From the NCBI RefSeq assembly GCF_025808395.1, contig NZ_CP075524.1, positions 2,356,001 to 2,420,000 of the forward strand: a stretch of 64,000 nucleotides of DNA, in the 5' to 3' direction. A program made the position numbers and the translations under genes. Below, piece by piece: positions 24,151 through 32,944 of the stretch. The notes beneath the pieces were generated by a model. The model did not search any database. It saw only the letters and a program-made list of their open reading frames with translations, and was not told where the DNA came from. The stretch comes from Microcella sp. (lineage in GTDB: Bacteria > Actinomycetota > Actinomycetes > Actinomycetales > Microbacteriaceae). Every line of letters begins with the position of its first letter. Within the stretch, counting starts at the first letter, position 1.

Positions 24151-26001
24151 ATGTGCGGAATCGTGGGGTATGTCGGAACCCGGGGCAGCGTCGAGGTGCT
24201 GCTGGGCGGGTTGAAGCGACTGGAGTATCGCGGCTACGACTCGGCAGGCGTCGCCGTCATCGACGGTGAAGGGCACCTCGGCACGCGCAAGCACGCCGGA
24301 AAGCTCGGAATTCTGACCGACGATCTCTCGGCGACTCCCATCGCTGATGGCAGCACCGGCATCGGTCACACCCGCTGGGCGACCCACGGTGGGCCGACCG
24401 ACGAGAACGCGCACCCGCACCTCGGCGACAACGGGCGCCTCGCCCTCATTCACAACGGCATCATCGAGAACTTCTCTGAGCTCAAGAGCGAACTGCTCGA
24501 GCGTGGCCACGAGTTTCATTCGCAGACCGACAGCGAGGTCGCAGCGTTGCTGCTCGGCGAGGCGTTCACCGAGACGCACGACCTCACGGCGGCCATGCTC
24601 GCGGTGGTGAGCAGACTCGAAGGCGCGTTCACGCTCTTGGCGGTGCACGCCGACCAGCCGAACGTGGTCGTCGGCGCTCGCCGCAACTCGCCTCTCGTGA
24701 TCGGCCTCGGCGACGGCGAGAACTTTCTCGGCAGTGATGTCGCCGCCTTCGTCGAGTACACCCACCGGGCGATGGAGATCGGCCAAGACCAGCTCGTGAC
24801 GATCCGCCCCGACAGCGTCGAGGTTGTCGACTTCGAGGGAAACCCGGTAACGCCCAGCACGTTCGAGGTCAACTGGGATGCCTCTGCTGCCGAGAAGGGC
24901 GGCTGGTCGAGCTTCATGGCGAAAGAGATCAGCGAAGAGCCTGAAGCGGTGGCTAAGACCATCATCGGTCGTGTGCACGAGGGGCTCGTCGATCTGCCCG
25001 AGGTCACCGCCTTGGGCGCTGAGGTGCTGTCGAGCATCGACCGCGTGCTCATCATCGCGTGCGGCACCGCCGCCTACGCAGGGCTCGTCGGCAAGTACGC
25101 CATCGAGCAGTGGGCCCGCATTCCGGTCGACGTTGAACTTGCCCACGAGTTCCGCTACCGCGAGCCCGTGCTGTCGCCGAACACGCTCGTCGTCTCGATC
25201 AGCCAGTCGGGCGAGACCATGGACACCCTGATGGCCGTGAAGTACGCGCGCGAGCAGGGAGCGCGCACGCTCTCGATCTGCAACACCCAGGGCGCCACCA
25301 TTCCGCGCGAGTCCGACGCCGTGGTGTACACCCACGCAGGCCCCGAGGTCGCCGTGGCCTCGACAAAGGCCTTCGTCGCGCAGATCACCGCGATCTACCT
25401 GCTGGGCCTGCAACTGGGCCAGGTGCGCAGCACCCTGAGTGTCGAGCGTGCACGTGGCCTCGTCGCCGAGCTGCAGTCGGTGCCCGAGAAGTTGTCGGCC
25501 GTGCTGGCCACCGGTGAACGCATCAAAGAGCTGGCCCATTGGATGGCCGACACCCGCTCGGTGCTCTTTCTCGGGCGGCACGTCGGCTACCCGGTCGCGC
25601 TCGAGGGCGCGCTCAAGCTCAAAGAGCTCGCCTACATCCATGCCGAGGGTTTCGCCGCGGGAGAGCTCAAGCACGGGCCGATCGCCCTCATCGAACCGGG
25701 GCAAGTGGTGTTCGTGATCGTTCCGAGCCCGCGAGACCCGAGCTCGCTGCACGCCAAAGTGGTCTCGAACATCCAAGAGATCAGGGCCCGCGGCGCGCGC
25801 GTCATCGCGATCGCCGAAGAAGGCGATGTGGCCGTGCTGCCACACGCTGACGAGGTCATTCGCATTCCGCTCGCCTCGCCGTTCTTCGAGCCACTGCTCG
25901 CCGTCGTGCCGCTGCACATCTTCGGCATGGAGCTCGCTGCCGCCAAGGGCCTCGACGTCGACCAGCCGCGCAACCTCGCCAAGTCGGTCACGGTCGAGTG
26001 A
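24151..26001 (+). CDS. glmS: Glutamine-fructose-6-phosphate aminotransferase
   Basis: Makes glucosamine-6-phosphate, the entry step to amino sugars. The 616 residues have the N-terminal glutaminase domain with catalytic Cys2 (MCGIVGYVG) and RLEYRGYDSAG, then two SIS domains that bind the sugar phosphate (about 285-600), with ISQSGETMDT, a CNTQGATI segment and the C-terminal QPRNLAKSVTVE. The ATG lies eight bases after TAGAAT (24137-24142), so the message may be leaderless. No glmS ribozyme-like leader is present. It heads a seven-gene run to tsaD. Confidence 0.96.
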   Translation: MCGIVGYVGTRGSVEVLLGGLKRLEYRGYDSAGVAVIDGEGHLGTRKHAGKLGILTDDLSATPIADGSTGIGHTRWATHGGPTDENAHPHLGDNGRLALIHNGIIENFSELKSELLERGHEFHSQTDSEVAALLLGEAFTETHDLTAAMLAVVSRLEGAFTLLAVHADQPNVVVGARRNSPLVIGLGDGENFLGSDVAAFVEYTHRAMEIGQDQLVTIRPDSVEVVDFEGNPVTPSTFEVNWDASAAEKGGWSSFMAKEISEEPEAVAKTIIGRVHEGLVDLPEVTALGAEVLSSIDRVLIIACGTAAYAGLVGKYAIEQWARIPVDVELAHEFRYREPVLSPNTLVVSISQSGETMDTLMAVKYAREQGARTLSICNTQGATIPRESDAVVYTHAGPEVAVASTKAFVAQITAIYLLGLQLGQVRSTLSVERARGLVAELQSVPEKLSAVLATGERIKELAHWMADTRSVLFLGRHVGYPVALEGALKLKELAYIHAEGFAAGELKHGPIALIEPGQVVFVIVPSPRDPSSLHAKVVSNIQEIRARGARVIAIAEEGDVAVLPHADEVIRIPLASPFFEPLLAVVPLHIFGMELAAAKGLDVDQPRNLAKSVTVE

Positions 26002-26028
26002 CCACGGCTGCGTAGGGCGGGCCGCGCT

Positions 26029-26382
26029 GTGGCGATCGTCGGAGTCGGGGTCGATGTCGTCGACCTCGCACGCTTCGAACGGGCGCTCGATCGCACCCCT
26101 CGACTGGTCGACAGACTGTTCACCGACGACGAGCAGGGCCTGCCGCTGCGATCGCTGGCGAGCCGTTTCGCAGCCAAGGAGGCGCTCTTGAAGGCCCTCG
26201 GCGAGACATCGGGCGCGCGCTGGCTCGACATGCGCGTCGTCTCGGGGCCCGACGGCAACCCCGACCTCGTCGTCAGCGGGCGGGTCGCCGAGATCGTCGC
26301 CGAGCGCGGCATCGGCTCGCTGCACGTCTCGCTCTCGCACGACGCCGGCGTCGCGATCGCCTTCGTGGTGGCCGAGTCATGA
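26029..26382 (+). CDS. acpS: Holo-[acyl-carrier-protein] synthase
   Basis: Transfers phosphopantetheine from CoA to acyl carrier proteins. The 117 residues have the magnesium-binding aspartate in GVGVDVVDLARFE and the second motif RFAAKEALLKALG around residues 45-57, plus SLSHDAGVAIAFV at the end. GTG start 28 bases after glmS. The stop overlaps alr by four bases. Confidence 0.92.
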   Translation: MAIVGVGVDVVDLARFERALDRTPRLVDRLFTDDEQGLPLRSLASRFAAKEALLKALGETSGARWLDMRVVSGPDGNPDLVVSGRVAEIVAERGIGSLHVSLSHDAGVAIAFVVAES

Positions 26383-27473
26383 ACGGGCCACTGCGTGAGG
26401 CGCGCATCTCTACTGCGGCGATCACCGGCAACACCGAACTGCTGCGGGCCCGTATCGCGACGCGGCACGCCATGGCGGTCGTCAAGGCAGACGGCTACGG
26501 TCACGGTGCGGTGGCTGCCGCACGGGCTGCCCTCGAGGGCGGCGCCGATCACCTCGGGGTCGCCGACCTCGATGAGGCCTTCGAGCTGCGGGCGGCGGGC
26601 ATCGATGCGCCCGTGCTCGCGTGGCTGCACGGCAGCGCTCTCGACTGCGATGCCGTTGCCGAGGCGGGCATCGCACTCGGCATCAGCTCTCTCGACCAGT
26701 TGCAGCTGGCGGCCTCGAGCAGCCACCGGGTGGCCGTGCACATCAAGGTCGATACGGGCCTCAGCCGCAACGGTGTCGCCGAGGCCGACTGGGGGCGGCT
26801 CGCCGAGCGGCTCGCGCTGGCGGTGCGCGCGGGCTCGGTGCGGCTCGAGGGGGTCTTCAGCCACCTCTCGAACACCGCGCCAGACGACGATCGAGCGCAG
26901 ATCACGTCGTTCGAGCGCTTTCTGGATGCCCTGCGCAGCGTCGACCTCGACCCCGGCATTCGCCACATCGCCGCGTCGGCCGCGGCGCTCGACCACCCCG
27001 CAGCGCACTACGACATGGTGCGCTTCGGCATCGCGCTCTACGGCATCGCTGCTGAACCGCACCTCAGAGGCACGCTGCCGCTGCGCCCGGCCATGCGGCT
27101 CAGTGCCGACGTCGTGGGCGTGAAGCGCGTGCCGGCCGGCAGCGGCGTCTCGTACGGCTACCTGCATCGCACCACGGCCCCGACCACTCTCGCCCTCGTG
27201 CCGCTCGGTTATGCCGACGGCGTGCCCCGCGCGACCCAGGGCGCGTCGGTGCGCATCGGTGACGCGGTCGTGCCGGTGATCGGTCGCGTCGCCATGGATC
27301 AGTTCGTCGTCGACGCCGGTGACGCCCAGGTTGCCGTCGGCGACCGCGCCGTGCTGTGGGGCGACCCAGCGCAGGGCGACCCCTCGGTCGACGACTGGGC
27401 CGACGCGGCGGGCACCATCTCTTATGAGCTCGTCACTCGTCTCGGCAGGCGAGTGCATCGCACGGTGCAATGA
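26379..27473 (+). CDS. alr: Alanine racemase
   Basis: PLP enzyme that makes D-alanine for peptidoglycan. The 364 residues include the PLP lysine in AVVKADGYGHGA at about residues 32-43, the SYGYLHRT segment and the catalytic-tyrosine region, and the terminal GTISYELVTRLGRRVHR. ATGA overlap with acpS indicates coupling. tsaE follows after ten bases. Confidence 0.95.
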   Translation: MNGPLREARISTAAITGNTELLRARIATRHAMAVVKADGYGHGAVAAARAALEGGADHLGVADLDEAFELRAAGIDAPVLAWLHGSALDCDAVAEAGIALGISSLDQLQLAASSSHRVAVHIKVDTGLSRNGVAEADWGRLAERLALAVRAGSVRLEGVFSHLSNTAPDDDRAQITSFERFLDALRSVDLDPGIRHIAASAAALDHPAAHYDMVRFGIALYGIAAEPHLRGTLPLRPAMRLSADVVGVKRVPAGSGVSYGYLHRTTAPTTLALVPLGYADGVPRATQGASVRIGDAVVPVIGRVAMDQFVVDAGDAQVAVGDRAVLWGDPAQGDPSVDDWADAAGTISYELVTRLGRRVHRTVQ

Positions 27474-27483
27474 ACGAGGTGCC

Positions 27484-27999
27484 ATGAACGACTCGACCGT
27501 GACGCTGCGGATCGACGACCCCGACGCGATGGCGGCGCTCGGTGCGCGCATCGCGGCCGAAGTGCGCGCCGGCGACGTCGTGCTGCTGAGCGGCGAGCTC
27601 GGCGCGGGCAAGACGACGCTCACTCGCGGCCTCGGTGCGGCCCTCGGGGTGCGCGGAACCGTGACGAGCCCGACCTTCGTGCTCGCCCGCACGCATCCCC
27701 GCACCGATGCGCCCTCGCTCGTGCACGTCGACGCCTACCGTCTCGGCGGCGCAGACGAGCTCGACGACCTCGACCTGGCCTTCGACGAGTCGATCGTCGT
27801 CATCGAGTGGGGAGCCGGACTCATCGAGCACCTGGTCGACGAGTGGCTCGCTGTGACCATCGAGCGCCCGACGGGCGCGGCCGCGCACGCGGTGGCGAGC
27901 GACGCCGATCTCGAGCCCATCGAGCCGCGCACCGTGACGATCGAGGGCGTGGGCGCGAGGTGGAGCGACCTAGGCTGGCTGCATGCTGCTGGCGATTGA
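27484..27999 (+). CDS. tsaE: tRNA t6A synthesis ATPase TsaE
   Basis: ATPase partner of the TsaB-TsaD complex that makes threonylcarbamoyladenosine on tRNA. The 171 residues carry the Walker A motif GELGAGKTTLTRGL at about residues 36-49, the TSPTFVLARTH segment and HVDAYRLGG. The C-terminal 40 residues are Ala/Asp-rich and poorly conserved. ACGAGGTGCC precedes the ATG. The last 17 bases overlap tsaB. Confidence 0.92.
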   Translation: MNDSTVTLRIDDPDAMAALGARIAAEVRAGDVVLLSGELGAGKTTLTRGLGAALGVRGTVTSPTFVLARTHPRTDAPSLVHVDAYRLGGADELDDLDLAFDESIVVIEWGAGLIEHLVDEWLAVTIERPTGAAAHAVASDADLEPIEPRTVTIEGVGARWSDLGWLHAAGD

Positions 28000-28591
28000 C
28001 ACTTCGGCGGGCACCTCGGTGGCTCTCGTCGATGACGATGGTCGCGTGGTCGCCGAGCGCTCGACCCCCGACACGCGTCGTCACGCCGAGGTCATCGGCC
28101 CCTACCTGCACGAGGTGGTGGCCGCTGCGAGCCCGACCGCTCTGACCGGAGTGGTGGCGGGCATCGGGCCGGGCCCGTACACGGGCCTGCGCGTCGGCAT
28201 CGCGGCTGCGCGTGCCTTCGCGTTCGGGCGGGGCATCCCGCTGCACGCCGTGGCCAGTCACGACGCGGTGGCCCTCGCTCTCGTGCAGGGCGGCGCTGTC
28301 GCGGGGCGATTCGCCGTGGTGACGGATGCGCGTCGTCGCGAGGTGGCCGTCACCGTGTACGGCGCGGCACTGCCCCTGCCGCACACGATCGTGCCCGCTC
28401 ACCTCGTCGCCCGCATCGACTGGGTGCCAGAGCAGGGCGTGGTGGCACACGAGGTGAGCGAGATCTCTGCAGCCTCGCTGGGTCGCGTGGCGCTCGCGCG
28501 CCTCGCAGCGACTCTGCCGGAGGTCGACCCTCGGCCGCTCTACCTGCGGGCGCCCGACGTGACCCTCTCGACACCGAAGCGGGTGAGCTGA
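27983..28591 (+). CDS. tsaB: tRNA t6A synthesis protein TsaB
   Basis: Inactive ASKHA-fold scaffold that binds TsaD in t6A formation. The 202 residues start MLLAIDTSAGTSVALVDDDG and contain GIGPGPYTGLRVGIAAARAF, both hallmarks. The start overlaps tsaE; a -10-like TAGGCT (27971-27976) lies six bases before the ATG, so an internal leaderless promoter is possible. Its TGA overlaps the rimI ATG by one base. Confidence 0.92.
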   Translation: MLLAIDTSAGTSVALVDDDGRVVAERSTPDTRRHAEVIGPYLHEVVAAASPTALTGVVAGIGPGPYTGLRVGIAAARAFAFGRGIPLHAVASHDAVALALVQGGAVAGRFAVVTDARRREVAVTVYGAALPLPHTIVPAHLVARIDWVPEQGVVAHEVSEISAASLGRVALARLAATLPEVDPRPLYLRAPDVTLSTPKRVS

Positions 28592-29049
28592 TGACGGGCG
28601 TGGTGATTCGCGAGGCCGGCCTCACCGACCTCGACGCCATCATGCGTCTTGAGGCAGCGACCTTTCCGTCAGACGCCTGGAGCCGAGACATGATGGCGGC
28701 CGAGGTCGCCTCACCCCACACGCTCTACCTGGCCGCGCTCTCCGACGGTGAGCTCGTGGGCTATGCGGGCCTCAGCGCTCCGGCGTCGTCGACTCAGGCC
28801 GACGTGCAGACCATCGCCGTCGACACCACGCACCGGCGGCTCGGCATCGGCACCGTGCTGCTGCGCCGGCTGCTCGACGCCGCACGGCAGAGGGGCGCGC
28901 ATGAGGTGCTGCTCGAAGTGCGCGCCGACAACCCTGCAGCGCAGCGCCTCTATGAGCTGCACGGGTTCGCGGCGATCGCGGTGCGGCCGCGCTACTACCA
29001 GCCAGACGACGTCGATGCCGTCGTCATGCGGTGCGAGGTGATGGCATGA
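28591..29049 (+). CDS. rimI: Ribosomal protein S18-type N-acetyltransferase RimI
   Basis: GNAT enzyme expected to acetylate protein N-termini, classically that of S18. The 152 residues contain the acetyl-CoA loop HRRLGIGTVLLRRLL at about residues 80-94 and the C-terminal NPAAQRLYELHGFAAI, RPRYYQPDDVDAVVM. Location between tsaB and tsaD is the common bacterial arrangement. Overlaps tsaD by four bases. Confidence 0.9.
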   Translation: MTGVVIREAGLTDLDAIMRLEAATFPSDAWSRDMMAAEVASPHTLYLAALSDGELVGYAGLSAPASSTQADVQTIAVDTTHRRLGIGTVLLRRLLDAARQRGAHEVLLEVRADNPAAQRLYELHGFAAIAVRPRYYQPDDVDAVVMRCEVMA

Positions 29050-30095
29050 GCGCGCTGGTGCTCGGCATCGAGACCAGTTGCGACGAGACCGGCATCGGCA
29101 TCGTGCGCGGCACAGAACTGCTCGCCAACGTCATCTCATCATCGATGGACGAGCATGCTCGCTTCGGGGGCGTCGTGCCTGAAGTGGCCGCGCGAGCGCA
29201 CCTCGAGGCGCTCGAACCCGCCCTGCAGCAGGCGCTCGCCGAGGCAGGCGTGACGCTCGCCGACCTCGATGCCATCGCCGTCACGAGCGGCCCAGGCCTG
29301 TCGGGCGCGCTCATGGTGGGCCTCGGCGCCGCGAAGGCGCTCGCCGTCGCCCTCGACAAGCCCTTCTACGCGGTCAACCACCTCGTCGGCCATGTCGGCG
29401 CCGACGTGCTGAGGGCCGACGGTGATGGCGCGATCGAGCTGCCCACGATCGCACTGCTGGTCTCGGGGGGTCACACCTCGTTGCTGCACGTGCGCACTCT
29501 CACGAACGATGTCGAGCTGCTCGGCGAGACCATCGACGACGCCGCGGGGGAGGCCTTCGACAAGGTCGCTCGGCTGCTCGGGCTTCCCTACCCCGGGGGC
29601 CCGCACATCGATCGAGTCGCGGCAGAGGGCGACCCCGCCGCCGTGAGGTTTCCGCGCGGGCTCACGCTGCCGAAAGATCTCGAGCGGCACCGCTACGACT
29701 TCTCGTTCTCGGGGCTCAAGACCGCAGTGGCCCGCCACGTCGAACGGCTGCGTGATGACGGCGCTGCGGTGTCGGTGCCCGATGTGGCGGCGAGCTTTCG
29801 TGAGGCCGTCGCCGACGTGCTCACGGCCAAAGCGGTCGCTGCGTGCCGCGACCTCGGGGTGCCGCGACTGCTGCTCGGCGGGGGAGTCGCCGCCAACGCG
29901 CGGGTGCGAGCACTGGCCGCCGAGCGCTGCGACGCGGCGGGAGTCGCGCTGCGCATCCCGCCCCTGTCGCTCTGCACCGACAACGGCGCCATGATCGCCG
30001 CGCTCGCGGCCCAGCTGATCGACGCCGGGCACGCACCCTCGTCGCTCGACGTGAGCGCCGACTCGACCCTGCCGGTGACCACGATTCACGCCTGA
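29046..30095 (+). CDS. tsaD: tRNA N6-adenosine threonylcarbamoyltransferase TsaD
   Basis: Catalytic subunit that transfers threonylcarbamoyl to A37 of ANN-decoding tRNAs. The 349 residues have GIETSCDETGIGIV, the metal ligands in RAHLE and in NHLVGHV, LLVSGGHTSL, and the C-terminal LCTDNGAMIAALA. The ATG at 29046 was preferred over a GTG at 29031 because it overlaps rimI in the usual ATGA fashion and gives the standard N-terminus. Last gene of the glmS-tsaD run. Confidence 0.96.
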   Translation: MSALVLGIETSCDETGIGIVRGTELLANVISSSMDEHARFGGVVPEVAARAHLEALEPALQQALAEAGVTLADLDAIAVTSGPGLSGALMVGLGAAKALAVALDKPFYAVNHLVGHVGADVLRADGDGAIELPTIALLVSGGHTSLLHVRTLTNDVELLGETIDDAAGEAFDKVARLLGLPYPGGPHIDRVAAEGDPAAVRFPRGLTLPKDLERHRYDFSFSGLKTAVARHVERLRDDGAAVSVPDVAASFREAVADVLTAKAVAACRDLGVPRLLLGGGVAANARVRALAAERCDAAGVALRIPPLSLCTDNGAMIAALAAQLIDAGHAPSSLDVSADSTLPVTTIHA

Positions 30096-30203
30096 TCGCG
30101 GCGGCCAACTCGCGGCGCGTGCCGTTGACACCCCGCCGCGGCGCTGAAACGATGAGGGGTGCCCGCTCGGGCGCCACCTCGACCCTCATCAGGAGAGCAA
30201 TCA

Positions 30204-30506
30204 ATGTCTGACGTCACCCCGCCCCCCGCCCCGGAGCCCACGCCGTACGCTTCGGCACCGGCCGGCCCCAAGACCAACACCCTGGCGATCATCTCGCTCG
30301 TGCTCGCGTTCTTCATCTCGCTCGGCGCCGTCATCTGCGGCCACATCGCACTGGGCCAGATCAAGCGCACGGGTGAGGGCGGACGCGGCCTCGCCATCGC
30401 CGGCCTGATTCTCGGCTACCTCGGCCTGCTCGTCGGCCTGCTCGTCATCATCTTCTGGGCGAGCATCTTCGGCATCGCTGCGTCGCAGGGCAGCTTCACC
30501 TACTAG
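30204..30506 (+). CDS. DUF4190-type small membrane protein
   Basis: A 100-residue protein with a Pro-rich N-terminus (about residues 1-24), two hydrophobic segments and the linking motif GHIALGQIKRTGEGGRGLAIAG characteristic of DUF4190. The function of the family is unknown. The ATG at 30204 follows AGGAGAG by seven bases. It is the first of three related genes in a row on this strand, and is followed by a hairpin. Confidence 0.8.
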   Translation: MSDVTPPPAPEPTPYASAPAGPKTNTLAIISLVLAFFISLGAVICGHIALGQIKRTGEGGRGLAIAGLILGYLGLLVGLLVIIFWASIFGIAASQGSFTY

Positions 30507-30515
30507 CAGTCGTGA

Positions 30516-30556
30516 ACGGGCCCGCATCCACGGTGAATCCGAGGGTGCGGGCCCGT
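30516..30556 (+). terminator. Hairpin after the first DUF4190 gene
   Basis: Perfect 11-base arms ACGGGCCCGCA (30516-30526) and TGCGGGCCCGT (30546-30556) around a 19-base loop. The following ATCATGTCT is only weakly T-rich, so terminator strength is uncertain. Confidence 0.5.
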
Positions 30557-30603
30557 ATCATGTCTCACACTGCATTCGACGACCCGAAACGGCGTGACGC
30601 ACC

Positions 30604-30846
30604 ATGACCGACGACAGCGCGACCAGACCGACCAATCGGCTTGCGCCCGTGGCGCTCATTCTGGCGATTCTCGTGCCCATCGCCGGCGCCATTCTCGGCC
30701 ACATCACCCTGCGCCAGATCGCGCAGACCGGCGAGCCCGGCCAAGGGCTGGCGATGGCCGCCACCATCATCGGCTGGATCGGCACCGTGGCGTGGTTCGT
30801 CTTCTGGGGCATCTTTCTCGCCACCCTCGGCTCGCTCTCTGCCTGA
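30604..30846 (+). CDS. DUF4190-type small membrane protein
   Basis: An 80-residue protein with two hydrophobic segments and GHITLRQIAQTGEPGQGLAM between them, the DUF4190 signature. It is clearly a paralogue of the genes on either side. The ATG at 30604 has only a weak purine stretch upstream. Function unknown. Confidence 0.7.
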   Translation: MTDDSATRPTNRLAPVALILAILVPIAGAILGHITLRQIAQTGEPGQGLAMAATIIGWIGTVAWFVFWGIFLATLGSLSA

Positions 30847-30927
30847 TCAAAGGCACGACTCGATAGCCTGGTGACAGTGCAGGCGCACCGCCTGCCCGCC
30901 GTCTTCCGCCGACGATGAGGAGTCACC

Positions 30928-31602
30928 GTGGCCAGCTCGAACGTTCCCCCGCCCCCGCCCGCGCCGGGCGGCACTCCGCCTGAGAGCCCGATTCCGGGCA
31001 CGGGTGACAGTGCGCCCACCACGAAGCGCACCGCTGCGGCGAAGAAGCCCGCGGCGACCAAGAAGCCTGCGGCCGCACAGCTCGCCGCCTCGAAGCCTGC
31101 CGCGTCTGCGCCTGCCGAGTCGAAGCCAGCTGCATCACCCGCGCCCTCGGCCGCCGCCGCGCCCGCCGCCGCAGTGCCCCCGCCCCCCGCGCCCGCGGCT
31201 GCTCAGACCGCGGCCCCCGCAGCTGCGGCCTTCGTCGAGTCGACGCGCCCCGACCCCTACGCGACACCGCCGGCGACACCGTATGGCGGTACACCCGCGA
31301 CCCCGTATGCCGGCGCGCCCGCCGGCCCCAGCTCGACGCTGAGCGTGCTCGCACTGGTGTTCGGCATCATCGGCCTCGTGCTCTCGCTGTTCTTCATCGG
31401 CCTGCTGCCGGCGATCGCGGGTGTGATTCTCGGCCACCTGGCGCTCAAGCGCGAGCCGCACGCGCGCGGCATGGCCGTCGGCGGTCTCGTCACCGGCTAT
31501 GTCGGTGTCGCCATCTCGATTCTGTGGGGGCTCGTGATCATCGTTCCCCTCATGCTGCTCTGGTTCGCCGTCGGGGCCGCGGGCACCTTCGGCTACTTCT
31601 AG
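30928..31602 (+). CDS. DUF4190 membrane protein with long Pro/Ala/Lys-rich N-terminus
   Basis: A 224-residue protein. Residues 1-110 are low complexity, with Pro and Ala runs and a Lys-Lys-Pro-Ala section like the L15 extension; around residues 108-130 short Thr-Pro-Tyr-Gly/Ala repeats occur. The C-terminal 90 residues have two membrane segments and GHLALKREPHARGMAVGG, a DUF4190 core. The disordered part is probably cytoplasmic or wall-facing; orientation cannot be told. GTG start after GATGAGGAGTCACC. Confidence 0.75.
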   Translation: MASSNVPPPPPAPGGTPPESPIPGTGDSAPTTKRTAAAKKPAATKKPAAAQLAASKPAASAPAESKPAASPAPSAAAAPAAAVPPPPAPAAAQTAAPAAAAFVESTRPDPYATPPATPYGGTPATPYAGAPAGPSSTLSVLALVFGIIGLVLSLFFIGLLPAIAGVILGHLALKREPHARGMAVGGLVTGYVGVAISILWGLVIIVPLMLLWFAVGAAGTFGYF

Positions 31603-31624
31603 AACCTCCGCAGCGTCGCCGTCG

Positions 31625-32806
31625 TCAGTCGGCCCGCTCGGCGAGCAGGGCAACCCGTTCGCCGGCGACGCGGGTGAGTATCAGCACGCCTGAGTTCGCG
31701 CCGCGCAGCTTCAACCGTGGCCGCAGCGTGGCGGGGTCGATGTCGACACCGCGCTTCTTGATCTCGAGCACACCGATGCCGCGAGCGGCGAGTTCGCGAG
31801 CGAGCAGCTTCACGTCGAGCGGAAAGCGCTCGAGCACGCGGAACGCTCGGGCGAACGGCGTCGGCTGCACCCGATCAGCGGTGAAGTAGGCGATGGTCGG
31901 GTCGAGCATGCTGCCGTGCAGTTGTCGCGCGAGGTCGCCGATGAGCCTCGCGCGAATGACGGCGCCGTCGGGTTCGTAGAGGTACTCGCCGAGGTCGCCG
32001 GCGTCGACGTCGTCTGAGTCTGCGGCGGCGCGCAGTTCGGCTGGCGGCTCGTCACCGCGCAGCACGAGCGCCGCGCGAGCCACCCCGGGCCGAGCGAGCC
32101 CGCCAGTCCACAGCACGAGCTCGACGACCTCGCCGTCGATCGACACCCACTGGGCTTCGACATCGTCGGGAATCAGGTCTCGAGGCATGCCGGGAGCGAG
32201 CTTGATACCCGAGGGCAGCCGGCGGGCGAGCGACAGCGCCTCGTCGAGGCTCGGCGACCAGTCGTCGGGCGACGTCAGCCTCGTGACGCCCTCACGGCGC
32301 GCTGGGTCGAGCCAGAGGCCGTCGACGCCGTCGAGCGGCTGCTCGAGAGCGTCACCGTGCACGACCACCGCCGAGGGCCACGGCGCGAGGTTGTATGAGG
32401 CGATGGCCGCCGTGACCTCATCTCGCTCGACGGCGGTGACGCTGAGGTCGAGCGCGGCGAGCGCCATCGCGTCTCCGCCGATGCCGCACCCCAGGTCGGC
32501 GACACGGTGGAGCCCGGCGGCCGAGAACCTCCCGGCGTGCAACGCGGCCACCCGCAACCGAGATGCCTGCTCGAGGCCGGGCTGGGTGAAGAGCATCCGA
32601 TCGGCGAACGGGCCGAACTTCGCGACGGCACGCCGCCGCAGTCGGTACTGCGTGAGCACTGCGGCGACGCGGGCCGGCGAGTGCCCCTCGCGGCGCAAGC
32701 GCGACACGAGCGCCACGGCGTCGTCTGTCGTCGCGCTCGGCTCGAGCGAGTCGAGCAGCCCGAGCGCTTCGGGGGTGAGCAACTCGCGCAATTCACTCGC
32801 GTCCAT
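31625..32806 (-). CDS. THUMP-like class I methyltransferase
   Basis: A 393-residue SAM-dependent methyltransferase. It has a helical N-terminal part, then motif I VADLGCGIGGDAMALAAL around residues 104-121, VTAVERDE, and WLDPARREGVTR, followed by a C-terminal domain of the THUMP-like class. These features match a conserved actinobacterial family annotated as THUMP-like proteins; RNA is the likely substrate class, but this is inference. The ATG at 32806 gives MDASELRELLTPEALGLL; upstream in-frame sequence runs towards the groES operator. Divergent from groES. Confidence 0.78.
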   Translation of the reverse strand: MDASELRELLTPEALGLLDSLEPSATTDDAVALVSRLRREGHSPARVAAVLTQYRLRRRAVAKFGPFADRMLFTQPGLEQASRLRVAALHAGRFSAAGLHRVADLGCGIGGDAMALAALDLSVTAVERDEVTAAIASYNLAPWPSAVVVHGDALEQPLDGVDGLWLDPARREGVTRLTSPDDWSPSLDEALSLARRLPSGIKLAPGMPRDLIPDDVEAQWVSIDGEVVELVLWTGGLARPGVARAALVLRGDEPPAELRAAADSDDVDAGDLGEYLYEPDGAVIRARLIGDLARQLHGSMLDPTIAYFTADRVQPTPFARAFRVLERFPLDVKLLARELAARGIGVLEIKKRGVDIDPATLRPRLKLRGANSGVLILTRVAGERVALLAERAD

Positions 32807-32840
32807 CCCCCGATGATGCCACTCGAGCGCCGCGCCCACG

Positions 32841-32867
32841 TTGGCACTCGGATTGCGTGAGTGCTAA
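32841..32867. promoter_or_regulatory. CIRCE operator (HrcA site) for groES
   Basis: TTGGCACTC-N9-GAGTGCTAA differs from the CIRCE consensus TTAGCACTC-N9-GAGTGCTAA at one base in the left arm. A second, degraded copy (TGGCACTC, 7 bases, GAGTGTGCC) lies at about 32888-32912. HrcA binding at CIRCE represses heat-shock chaperonins. A -10-like GATACAGT follows at about 32875. Confidence 0.9.
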
Positions 32868-32944
32868 CGCCTTCGATACAGTAGGTCTGGCACTCGCAGG
32901 TCGAGTGTGCCAACCCCATCGTCGTGAGAAAGAAGAGGTCAACC

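Noticed and set aside
24136..26340. Long minus-strand open frame of 734 codons
   Set aside because: It is antisense to glmS and acpS. Its Arg/His/Asp/Gly/Val-rich translation is typical of the shadow frame of high-GC genes and has no family motif.
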